Positions 48,140 through 56,996 of a stretch of DNA of 64,000 bases are shown one piece after another. The stretch lies in contig CANLCT010000003.1 of the NCBI GenBank assembly GCA_947489195.1, forward strand, positions 1-64,000, written 5' to 3'. The position numbers and the translations under genes were made by a program. Below the pieces are notes generated by a model that was given only the letters and a program-made list of their open reading frames with translations, was not told where the DNA came from and did no database searches. Positions within the stretch are counted from its first letter, which is position 1, and every line of letters begins with the position of its first letter. The stretch comes from an uncultured Aquimarina sp. GTDB taxonomy: Bacteria > Bacteroidota > Bacteroidia > Flavobacteriales > Flavobacteriaceae.

Positions 48140-51100
48140 CTATTACTGGTGGCATTGGCGGCCTGTTAGTTCCTGGCTTAGTTGGCGCTACGTGACTGGC
48201 ATCTATTTGAGGAACTGTTAGTATTTCGTTATGCATTTTAAATGTATCTCTTAGTTGTTTTGCTTGTATAGTAGTTAAAGTTCCCTCGGCTATTTTATCC
48301 GCAATAAAGCTTTCTAATGTATTTTTCATTTCCATTAGAATTTCTGACCGTTTTACTGGTGTAGGATCCCTAAACATCCAAATAACATCTTTTATTCCTT
48401 TTGGGTTTGTTCCTCCTGCTGTAGCTCCTTCTAAATCCGCTCTAAATTGTTTTACAAATTTTTCTTTATACCAAACACTCCAGTCTTTGGCCTCAACTCT
48501 ACGACCATCTTTTAAAAGAATATCAATTTCACGCCCAGGTACTTTTACCTCAACTGACGCTACTTTTTGTGTTCCGATCACAATTCTTATTAATTCGAGT
48601 TGCCACACAGCTCCTTTCCATTTCCCTTTACTTGTTGCTGCATCTCGTATTAACTGATATGATCCTTCGATACCTGCTTCATTAATTGCTAAAAAGCTTT
48701 CTAACACAAAGTTTAGCTCTGCCTCTGATTTTGCATATTGAACTGCTTTTTCAATAGGCACTGCAGTTTTGGCTGTTGATTTTCCTGGAGGTCCCATAGA
48801 AGCATATAAAGCCCCTCTAATGGCTTCAGCACTTAACGACTCTGCATTTCTTAACATCCTCAACGCATCTCCTACTTGTATATCAGACATTCCTGCAAGT
48901 TCTCCTTTACGCGCTTGATCTATAGTCTCCTTTCCGAATTTTTCAATTCCAAGTTTCAAGGCTTCCGCAGATCTTTTATCTAAAGTTAACTCTGCTTTTT
49001 CTATAAGTGCCTCAACTTCTCTTAACGAGCTTAATTTTTTAAAACCACCTAAACTTTTAGTAGCTTTTTTAATATACTGACTAGTAGACGACCCAAAAAT
49101 TTTGGCCCTTCTTTTTAATCTATCTTGACGTAATTTCAAGCCTTCTTTCAGGTCTGAAACATCTTTTTCTGGCTGTAAAGATTGTCTTGTTTTTTCTTGT
49201 TCAAATTTGGCTCCCCATTGTTCTTCAACTCTATTTCTGGCATTATCAATAGCTTCCTTATGTTTCAGTAAGGTTTCTTTAACTAAACCTGATCTTTTAG
49301 TTGGCAAGCTTTTCATGTAAGCTACAGTATCTTCATAGCCTAGTAGTTCCGCTCTTTTAATAATATTTTCCTTAATATCTACCAACCTTAAACGCCAAGC
49401 TTCTGTAGTTTCTCCTGGGGCTTGAGCTGTTTTTTTAACATCAACAGTAGTTTTTAATTTACTTTTTGCCTCAATAGATTTTTCTGCTGCAGTTAGAGAT
49501 TTTTCATATTTGGCCAGCTCTTTATCAGTCATTTTTGAAGGCTCGCCTTTTTCTATATTTTTAAGTTTAGTATTTGTCTCCGCAAGATCAAATGCCTTTT
49601 CTAAAAGTTTCATTTTTCTTTTAGTCAATTCTGATCGCCATGTTTCTTTTACATCTGCTTTTCGAGTACCATCGGGCAAAAGTGTTACATCTAATCCTGT
49701 AGCTGGTTTAAAAATTAATTTTTGCCCATTTTGCATCACTTCCATGACTCCATTTCCTAATGAAGAGACGTTTTTTTCTCCATAATATTCAATGATTTCT
49801 TTTTCCTGTCCTCTTTCATAAGTAAACAAAGCCTCTTCATTGGTTAATCTACCTGTAGGTCTTATTTTCGCTTTGCTAAAAAACTCAATGTCTTTTAATT
49901 GATTTATATACAAATCAAATTTCTTTTGCATTGATTTAAGCCTAAATTCCAAATGTTTAGCATCTGGCCTTGTCCTAAAAGACTTTGACATTTCAGCTAC
50001 TAAAGCTTTTTGACTAATCAATAAGCTTTTCTGCCTAGCAACTAAATTTATTCCTTCTTTTTCAGCCGCATTTGGTCGTACTGAAAATTCTGCTGCTAGC
50101 TTACTTAATTTATTAGCCTCCACAAGTAGTTTATTCATTCTACCATCAAACTCTCCTAATCTTTTAGCCCGTGTCCACTTTTGAAGTTGTTCCATGGGAC
50201 CTCTTACAGCAAAAGCTCCTGCTTCCAATAAGGCTATAGACACAGCGGTTTCAAAAAGCAATTCATTCATTGCTTCCCCTTCAGGTATTTTACCTGTTTT
50301 AATATAATTACTTAAAATCCCGATACCTAAAAAGGCGCCTCCAGTAGTAGTCACTCTTAAGCCCACATCTACAGCTTTCCATGCTCTACTTGTTGCAAAA
50401 GCTTGTTTCCCTCCTGCTCCTGAGACTGCAAGTGCTCGAGTGGCAGCTCCTAATCCTTTAAAAAATCCGAAAGTCAGAAAGTTGATTACAAATTGTTCTC
50501 CTAAATTATCATAAGCCAATTGATAATCTTCGGCACTTGCAGTGCCTCCACTCATTATTAGAGTATGTACACCTGGACCTACTAAAGTCATAATCCCTGC
50601 CGTTACCCCTAACTCGATTAAGGTAAATGCCACAAGTCCACCTGCTGTCGCTGTTGAACTTACTAACAGGCCTGCCACTGCAGCTCCGGCTGCACCAGCA
50701 ACTAATATTAATGCTACGGAAACAACTACTACAGCAAATATTTTTAAATATTTATTTCGTCTTTTTCGTTTAGCATCGGCTGCAGCAGCTTTGGCAAATA
50801 AAACAGCCGCTTCACTTCCAAAACCTTTACTTACCCCTCCTGCGGCACCCTCATGAGGAAAGCTGAAAGGCGAAAGTAAAAATCCATGTTTTTTATATAC
50901 AATTTTGCGAATTTCATTCCCAAAACTACCTTCCATATATAGAGGAGAAATCTCATTTGCTTCGATTGCAAAAAGAAACTTATTAAACTCTTTTACCTGT
51001 GCTTTTGTTTTTTCAATAATTGCTTTGATAGAAACACCAGCTATATCCTCTCCCATCCAAACCCTTACAGTCATTGAAGGATCTGACAGTACAATATTCC

Positions 51101-53660
51101 ACAAGAGTTTAAACACTCCTGAAATGCCTATAAAATCAAGGGTTTCATTCCTCTCTTTTTCCGTCATAGACATCATTCGGACTATTAACCGCTTTACACT
51201 TTCTTCGTAAGTATAAATTTTAATTCCTTTTATAGAAGCTTCTATTGTATATCTCGCTACCCATTTAGCATCGCGCTCTACATCCTTCAATATTTTTGTT
51301 CCAACAACATCAGTAAGCCCCGAGTTTTCTTTCATCAATGTCCTAAGCACTGTTGGAAAATAAGCTTCAGATCTATCTACTGCTGGTTTTAAATAGCTAT
51401 TCCAGATATTGTCGGTTACTATTTCGTCCCACCCAAATGATGAACTAAATGGCATATAACTATTTTCATCATCTTCTCTTTTTTGTCCTACTTTGCTAAA
51501 TAATAGATCTCTTGCTTCTAAATAATCAAAATCAATTTCATGTATTCTTCCTGATGTTCCTTTTACATATAAAGCTTCAAAAAAATACCCACCAACAATT
51601 TTGAAATACGCATCCATTGTACTTGTATTATCAAGCACTAACCATTCTGCCTCGGCAATCGCATGTTCTAATGCTATTCTTCCATATGAATTATCACTGT
51701 GTTTAAATACAAAACACTCTTCTGTATCACCAGAAGTACCATACCTTGCTCCCCATTTTGTACTATAGAATAAGTCATAAATTAACCAACTATCCTTTTC
51801 CTCACCATTAATGTACATTTTAGTAAACAAAGGTTCTGGCAATTGTCTAGTTTCGTTAGCTAGTTTTTGCATTCCTTTTTCATTCACATGCAATGCCATC
51901 CACTTCCCTTTCTCATCTGCTTTTGCTACCCAATTATATATTGGCCAAGCTTTCACAAAAGCTTTAAGCTGATTTAGCGTATCAAATAGCCAATAAAAAT
52001 CAGTTATGGGAGTAGAATCTACTAAGCTTCCTGGTTTAGGGATATCTGGTATTTCTGGAGTATATTCTGGGTTCCAACGAATTCCATCTATTGTTTGCCC
52101 TTGATATTTATTAATTTCTGTGTATTGCTCTCCTTCATTTCCTAATGGAGGTGTTAAACCATTTCCAATAGTATTCCCTATTACTTCTAAATGCTTATTT
52201 ACACTAACCTTTTTCCCCTTTGCTTTATAACTGTGCATAATTTCGACCCCACCAGGGAATAAGTCAGCATACCTTTTTTCTACCTCTCTATTTATTGTTA
52301 CCTCTATATCTTGATAAGCATCTATTTTTATACCTATTTTTTTAGGAAGTTCCATTTCTTTTACATCCATTCTAGAGGGCTTAATAGCTTGTGACGGATC
52401 CCATTTTATTTGTACCCATGGAGTTCCATATAGACTAATACCTATTAGCCCCAAGTCTCCCCATAAATGCAACTCAACATCACCTAATTTCATCGAGCTG
52501 TTTTGTGAACTACCTGGTGTTTTTGTTTTTCCTGGATCTAACTGAATATCATTTTTTGTAGTAGTTAACTTTGGCTGAATACTTTTTCCTTTTCCTTGCT
52601 GTATAGTATGGGTTAATTCATGTGCTAATAAATGTTTCCCACTAGTACTATTCGTATTGTACTTTCCTTCGTTAAAATAAATATCATTTCCATGAGTAAA
52701 TGCTTGTGCTCCTAGCTCATCGCTCATTTGAACAGCTTCGCTTCCAGTATGAATTTTTACATCATTAAAATCTGTTCCAAAAGCACTCCCCATAGAGGTT
52801 TTGATCTCTGACCCCATTGCGCTTCCTCCTCCTTTGCTCGAGTTTAATCGGCTTTGTAAATTTGATGACACTTTAGTTACAGAATCATTAGATTTTGTTT
52901 GTACACTTTCATCATCGGGTGGTAATGGAACTTCTGTTGCACTTAACTTAGCCTGTATTTCTTCATTGGTTTCTAAAAGTTCCTCTTCCTTTTTTTGAAA
53001 TTTTTCCTCGGTTACAGAAGTATTTATTAGACTTTTTGTTTGTATATCTGTAGATGTATTTTGAGTTGTACTTATATTATTTTCTTTCCCTTTATTTAAT
53101 TGTTGTAATTCTGCTTGCCGAGTTACTTTTGATTGTTCAGCTTTATGCTCAAAAATGGGTTGCTGTTGTATCCCTAATCCTTCTTCTTCAATCCCTTGAT
53201 CTTCTTTTTTTTGCAACTTTTCTTTCTCTTCGCATTGATTACATTTTTTTTGTATTAATGGAGGTGATAGTTTCGTTTGTAATTCAACATCAGATTGTTC
53301 TATTTTACTTTCAAAAATGGGTTTCTGTTGTAGTATGTTATTGCCTAGTTTTTCTATTTGATTTCTCCCATGTAATATAGTTTCACTAACAGCTGTTTGT
53401 TCTGCATCTTTGACATTCGGGTGAGCTAAACGTTGTACAATTTTATCAGCCATCGTATCAGCTTCAACTTCGTACTTATCATTAGGTTGACCAATAGTTA
53501 ACTTAGTTTGTATTGTGTTTGAATCAAAAAAGGAATCTGAATTATCATTCGATTTTGCAAAAAAATCCCCCTGCCCTTCTTTTTTAAAAAAGGGTTTTTG
53601 TTTTTTCTGAATATGATTGGTTGCAGCACTATTTTTATGTTGCGCTTCTATTATTTTCAA
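48120..53660 (-). CDS. Giant DUF4157 (eCIS core domain) protein with PD-(D/E)xK nuclease-like C-terminus
   Basis: The 1846-residue protein starts with TTG; its N-terminus (MKIIEAQHKNSAATN) aligns with the neighbouring DUF4157 protein, which supports that start. The tag PFFKKEGQGDFFAK and LTIGQPNDKYEVEADTMADK covers residues 22-73. A linker with CxxC (KKCNQCEEKEKLQKKE) and repeats follows, then the DUF4157 core (about 283-357, HELTH 347-351). Residues about 970-1045 are strongly hydrophobic, and a long helical region comes after. Near the C-terminus, GREIDILL...RRVEAKDW (D1713, E1723, K1725) is a PD-(D/E)xK-type nuclease motif. It is a probable nucleic-acid-cleaving effector. Confidence 0.8.
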   Translation of the reverse strand: MKIIEAQHKNSAATNHIQKKQKPFFKKEGQGDFFAKSNDNSDSFFDSNTIQTKLTIGQPNDKYEVEADTMADKIVQRLAHPNVKDAEQTAVSETILHGRNQIEKLGNNILQQKPIFESKIEQSDVELQTKLSPPLIQKKCNQCEEKEKLQKKEDQGIEEEGLGIQQQPIFEHKAEQSKVTRQAELQQLNKGKENNISTTQNTSTDIQTKSLINTSVTEEKFQKKEEELLETNEEIQAKLSATEVPLPPDDESVQTKSNDSVTKVSSNLQSRLNSSKGGGSAMGSEIKTSMGSAFGTDFNDVKIHTGSEAVQMSDELGAQAFTHGNDIYFNEGKYNTNSTSGKHLLAHELTHTIQQGKGKSIQPKLTTTKNDIQLDPGKTKTPGSSQNSSMKLGDVELHLWGDLGLIGISLYGTPWVQIKWDPSQAIKPSRMDVKEMELPKKIGIKIDAYQDIEVTINREVEKRYADLFPGGVEIMHSYKAKGKKVSVNKHLEVIGNTIGNGLTPPLGNEGEQYTEINKYQGQTIDGIRWNPEYTPEIPDIPKPGSLVDSTPITDFYWLFDTLNQLKAFVKAWPIYNWVAKADEKGKWMALHVNEKGMQKLANETRQLPEPLFTKMYINGEEKDSWLIYDLFYSTKWGARYGTSGDTEECFVFKHSDNSYGRIALEHAIAEAEWLVLDNTSTMDAYFKIVGGYFFEALYVKGTSGRIHEIDFDYLEARDLLFSKVGQKREDDENSYMPFSSSFGWDEIVTDNIWNSYLKPAVDRSEAYFPTVLRTLMKENSGLTDVVGTKILKDVERDAKWVARYTIEASIKGIKIYTYEESVKRLIVRMMSMTEKERNETLDFIGISGVFKLLWNIVLSDPSMTVRVWMGEDIAGVSIKAIIEKTKAQVKEFNKFLFAIEANEISPLYMEGSFGNEIRKIVYKKHGFLLSPFSFPHEGAAGGVSKGFGSEAAVLFAKAAAADAKRKRRNKYLKIFAVVVVSVALILVAGAAGAAVAGLLVSSTATAGGLVAFTLIELGVTAGIMTLVGPGVHTLIMSGGTASAEDYQLAYDNLGEQFVINFLTFGFFKGLGAATRALAVSGAGGKQAFATSRAWKAVDVGLRVTTTGGAFLGIGILSNYIKTGKIPEGEAMNELLFETAVSIALLEAGAFAVRGPMEQLQKWTRAKRLGEFDGRMNKLLVEANKLSKLAAEFSVRPNAAEKEGINLVARQKSLLISQKALVAEMSKSFRTRPDAKHLEFRLKSMQKKFDLYINQLKDIEFFSKAKIRPTGRLTNEEALFTYERGQEKEIIEYYGEKNVSSLGNGVMEVMQNGQKLIFKPATGLDVTLLPDGTRKADVKETWRSELTKRKMKLLEKAFDLAETNTKLKNIEKGEPSKMTDKELAKYEKSLTAAEKSIEAKSKLKTTVDVKKTAQAPGETTEAWRLRLVDIKENIIKRAELLGYEDTVAYMKSLPTKRSGLVKETLLKHKEAIDNARNRVEEQWGAKFEQEKTRQSLQPEKDVSDLKEGLKLRQDRLKRRAKIFGSSTSQYIKKATKSLGGFKKLSSLREVEALIEKAELTLDKRSAEALKLGIEKFGKETIDQARKGELAGMSDIQVGDALRMLRNAESLSAEAIRGALYASMGPPGKSTAKTAVPIEKAVQYAKSEAELNFVLESFLAINEAGIEGSYQLIRDAATSKGKWKGAVWQLELIRIVIGTQKVASVEVKVPGREIDILLKDGRRVEAKDWSVWYKEKFVKQFRADLEGATAGGTNPKGIKDVIWMFRDPTPVKRSEILMEMKNTLESFIADKIAEGTLTTIQAKQLRDTFKMHNEILTVPQIDASHVAPTKPGTNRPPMPPVIDDQDDK

Positions 53661-53687
53661 TTATTTAATTTTTAATAACTATCCTTT

Positions 53688-54269
53688 TTATAATTTCACT
53701 CCATGGTTATTTGCTATTTGCTTAATCAACTCCAAATTACCTTCACTACGTAAAAAATACTTTTTGCTTTGTTCCAAATCACCATTTTTCACAAGTGCTA
53801 AAGCCACATTCATTGCATAAGGGTCTCGACTAAATTCAATAGCACGTTTATCGAGCCATTTTAGAAAATCATCCAAACTATTCACTTCATTTAAAAAACT
53901 AAGAAATGGATCTAATTCTAATACTTTTAATTGCTCACTTATTTCAATTGGGTCTTTACCTTTATTAATTACCCATTGATGTTTTTGTAATGACAAAAAA
54001 TCGACTAACTCATCAGATACTAAAATATGTCCTTGTTCCTCTAATATTTTTTTTGTTATTGATTTTGTATTTCCTTTAATAAAATAAACCCCAATTTGAG
54101 GCTGAAAATAAAAAGCAAAAGCATTATTAAATCGTGATGTTTTTAATTCAATACAAACACATAATTGATCCATTAAACAATAGACTGACTTCCCTTTTTT
54201 TTGACACTTATTTGTACGTGTCAAATGGTCTAAAAATTCTTTTTCAATTACTTTAAATGCTTTTTTCAT
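53688..54269 (-). CDS. DUF4304-like protein, candidate immunity protein
   Basis: The 193-residue protein opens MKKAFKVIEKEFLDHL and contains CLMDQLCVCIELKTSRFNNAFAF, a pattern I associate with the DUF4304 family seen in toxin-immunity loci. The C-terminal half is helical. There is no signal peptide, so it is cytoplasmic. It lies 8 bases after the 662-residue nuclease-like DUF4157 gene and 27 bases before the giant one. A cytoplasmic immunity protein would be the expected companion of a nuclease. The family match is from memory and the role is inference. Confidence 0.6.
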   Translation of the reverse strand: MKKAFKVIEKEFLDHLTRTNKCQKKGKSVYCLMDQLCVCIELKTSRFNNAFAFYFQPQIGVYFIKGNTKSITKKILEEQGHILVSDELVDFLSLQKHQWVINKGKDPIEISEQLKVLELDPFLSFLNEVNSLDDFLKWLDKRAIEFSRDPYAMNVALALVKNGDLEQSKKYFLRSEGNLELIKQIANNHGVKL

Positions 54270-54277
54270 TATTTTAT

Positions 54278-56266
54278 TTACACTAATTTATTCATAGCCT
54301 TTTCTATCAATACTGCTGGATTTAAAGTTGAGCTCACTGCTCCTACAAAACGTTCTGTTTGCCCTAAATAATCAGGTGTTTCTCTATGATTAGCTCCTCC
54401 GCCAGGGCTTGACTGCCCTCCTTGATCATATCCATCTTGATCAGCATCCTCTTCCTTTGGAGCAAATATTAATAATGAATTTGCAAGTTCAGTACCACTG
54501 GCTTGTATTTCGGAACCATCAATTCCAACAGTTCCTAAATGAGCTGAAACAACTATTAGCAATGCTGCTGCTGCAGCCAAAGTAGCACCCGCTGTTGTAA
54601 GACTACTTACTACTGCAGCTGCACCAGCTGCAATAGCAGCACCTAAGGCTACTAAAAATGCGATAATAGCTTCAATAAATACTATAATTAGCGCTATTAC
54701 TAATGCTAGTACAATTATAAATACAAGGACCTCCCAATTTTCACCTATCCATTCCATAATGGCACGAGCGGTTTCTAAAGCTTCTTCCATTAGTTCGCGG
54801 GCTAAACGCATAGCTTCTCGTAATGCTGCTAACATTGCTAGCATAATAGCTAAAAGGATAGGGTCCATCCAGTCTGTACACCAATACACTACGGATCCTA
54901 AACTGTCCCCTTCAAACCACAATAATTTTAATGGATCAGCTACAAAAGGACCTAATGTTATTCCGGTACCTGTTATAGAGGAAATATCTAAATGTGTCCC
55001 TGGTTTTGGCCCTCCAACAGCTCCTGTATACATACTATCATGTGTATCTGTAGCTGTTCCGCTTACAAAACGCGTTAACCATTGATTATGCCTGTTGATA
55101 TAATGATTTGCCTCTGGTCGAGCAGCAGCATCACCTGCTGCTGTCGATTTTATTTCTGCTATTTTTACATCTCCTACAGTATCTGTCCAAAGATCTGCAA
55201 AACCTAAATTTGTTCCCGATGGTGGCAAAGGTGTTCCCATTCTCCTTTTAGTTGCACGAGGAATAGCTTGTGGGTGTATTCCTAAAGCTGTCATAAACCC
55301 AGCAATTTGACCATGAGCTGCCGTACCTGCTAACCATGGAAACAAACCTGTAGTCCAACTATGACAATTAGTCCGCCTACCACTATTTGTAGTTCGTTGA
55401 ATACTTTTCGAGCTCCCTTGTTGAATGGTATGCGTTAACTCATGTGCTAATAAATGCTGCCCGGTATTTGAACTGGTATCGTATTTCCCTTGATTAAAAT
55501 AAATATCATTTCCATACGTAAATGCTTGCGCTCCTAACTCTTTATTCATTTGAATAGCATCGCTTCCTGTATGCACTTTCACCTTACCAAAATCAGCACC
55601 AAATGCTGCTCCCATATTAGCTTGCGTAATCGATGGCAATGCACTCCCTCTTCCTTTACTTGAATTTAACTTACCCTGTAAATCTGGTGAAGCTTCTAAT
55701 GAAGAATTTGCGGTACTTGCTTGTACACTAATCACATTTTTTAATGGATTTATTTCTTTCTTCTGCAATTTTCCCTTTAACTCACAGGTCGAGCACTTAG
55801 TCTGAATCGATGGTGTTAGCTTAGGTTGTATACCTGCTTCTGCCTGTTCTGTAGTATTACTTTCAAAAATAGGTTTACGCTGTAATGCTATGTCTCCCTC
55901 TATTTCTTCTTCTTTCTTTTGTAGTTTTTCTTTTTCTTCACAATCATTGCATTTTTTTTGGACAACTGATTTTGTTTGCAATGATCTGCTACTAGCGCCA
56001 GTATTCGAAATAGCTTCACTATTGGGATCATTTAAACGTTGTACTACTTTATCAGCCATAGCATCCGCTTCTACTTCAAACCTATCATTAGGTTGACCAA
56101 TAGTAAGCTTTGGCTGAATTGAATTGGGATTAAAAAAAGAAGTTGAACTTTCATTTAATTTAGAAAAAAAACCACCCTCCCCTTCTTTTCTAAAGAAAGG
56201 TTGCCGCTTTTCTTGAACTTGGCGACTTATGGAACTGCCTTTATGTATGGCCTTAGCTGCTTCCAA
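54278..56266 (-). CDS. DUF4157 (eCIS core domain) protein with PD-(D/E)xK-like motif and hydrophobic tail
   Basis: The 662-residue protein starts with TTG (56266); the tag RQPFFRKEGEGGFFSK and QPKLTIGQPNDRFEVEADAM (21-70) aligns with its paralogues. Two CxxC segments (106-109, 158-161) lie in the linker. The DUF4157 core is at about 207-284, with HELTH at 275-279. Then come GFADLW (D358) and AEIKST (E371, K373), followed by NHYINRHNQW, which together fit a restriction-endonuclease-like fold. Residues about 500-580 are strongly hydrophobic. It is a likely effector; whether the tail inserts in membranes is not known. Confidence 0.78.
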   Translation of the reverse strand: MEAAKAIHKGSSISRQVQEKRQPFFRKEGEGGFFSKLNESSTSFFNPNSIQPKLTIGQPNDRFEVEADAMADKVVQRLNDPNSEAISNTGASSRSLQTKSVVQKKCNDCEEKEKLQKKEEEIEGDIALQRKPIFESNTTEQAEAGIQPKLTPSIQTKCSTCELKGKLQKKEINPLKNVISVQASTANSSLEASPDLQGKLNSSKGRGSALPSITQANMGAAFGADFGKVKVHTGSDAIQMNKELGAQAFTYGNDIYFNQGKYDTSSNTGQHLLAHELTHTIQQGSSKSIQRTTNSGRRTNCHSWTTGLFPWLAGTAAHGQIAGFMTALGIHPQAIPRATKRRMGTPLPPSGTNLGFADLWTDTVGDVKIAEIKSTAAGDAAARPEANHYINRHNQWLTRFVSGTATDTHDSMYTGAVGGPKPGTHLDISSITGTGITLGPFVADPLKLLWFEGDSLGSVVYWCTDWMDPILLAIMLAMLAALREAMRLARELMEEALETARAIMEWIGENWEVLVFIIVLALVIALIIVFIEAIIAFLVALGAAIAAGAAAVVSSLTTAGATLAAAAALLIVVSAHLGTVGIDGSEIQASGTELANSLLIFAPKEEDADQDGYDQGGQSSPGGGANHRETPDYLGQTERFVGAVSSTLNPAVLIEKAMNKLV

Positions 56267-56283
56267 TTACACTAATCATTTTT

Positions 56284-56973
56284 CTATTTATTAATCACAG
56301 TATTCATTCTTTTTCTCAAAAACCTCTCACTCTTAGGGTTTTCCCACTTCACACGGCTTATCTGTTGTTTTAAAACCACGGTATCATTAATTGCCGATGG
56401 ATTAACACTAATCTTTTTTTGAGTTTCGGCAACCTCCTTTATATGCTGAATAGTTTGTAGTTTTTCCAATGCTTCTTTTTTATTTTCTAAAATCAAACTA
56501 TCCGTCCCTTTTGTTTCTAATATCTTTAATTCTTTTAAAGCGACTTGTTTATCCTTTACTGCTTGGTTTGTTATATCAATCGCTTTATCTGTTTTTCCCA
56601 GTAATAAATAAGTTTCAGCTATTAACTTAAAATCGTCTGTAGTAGAAGCCCTTTTTTCTAATTTTTCTGCTAGCACCATTAACTCTTTTTGAGCTATCGT
56701 ATCATCGGGATTCGTAATTACATCATCGGCCTGCTCTATTAAGGCTATTCGTTCCTTCTGAATTTTAATTTCCTTAATGCTAACACTAATCTCTTTTATA
56801 CTCGGATAGCCCATCATGATTACTGGAATAGGGTAAAACCACAATAGTTTTTTAATTTCTTCTTTTTTAACAATAAAATACACCAAAGCCCCACATAGCA
56901 GCAGAAATAAAAAGGCTCCTAAAAACAACAGTACAATTTCAAATAAGTCTAAATTATTAAATAGGTCCTTCAT
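56284..56973 (-). CDS. Membrane protein with TPR-like helical domain
   Basis: The 229-residue protein has one or two membrane segments near the N-terminus (IVLLFLGAFLFLLLCGALVYF, then LLWFYPIPVIMMGYP), followed by a lysine/glutamate-rich helical region. The AETYLLLGKTDKAIDITNQA segment is TPR-like. I do not recognise a specific family. It lies 23 bases after the tape-measure gene and 17 bases before a DUF4157 gene, in the same direction, so it belongs to the injection-system operon. It might tether or space something at the membrane; that is a guess. Confidence 0.6.
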   Translation of the reverse strand: MKDLFNNLDLFEIVLLFLGAFLFLLLCGALVYFIVKKEEIKKLLWFYPIPVIMMGYPSIKEISVSIKEIKIQKERIALIEQADDVITNPDDTIAQKELMVLAEKLEKRASTTDDFKLIAETYLLLGKTDKAIDITNQAVKDKQVALKELKILETKGTDSLILENKKEALEKLQTIQHIKEVAETQKKISVNPSAINDTVVLKQQISRVKWENPKSERFLRKRMNTVINK

Positions 56974-56996
56974 ATTATTTTATTATGATTTTGTAG

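Noticed and set aside
50542-50856. Plus-strand proline/alanine-rich ORF within the giant effector gene
   Set aside because: It is antisense to the hydrophobic helical part of the real gene and its composition mirrors that gene's codons; it has no promoter.
41160-55480. Active zinc metalloprotease in the DUF4157 proteins
   Set aside because: HELTH is an HExxH motif, but no downstream third ligand or activity evidence is visible; the family is named for association with injection systems.
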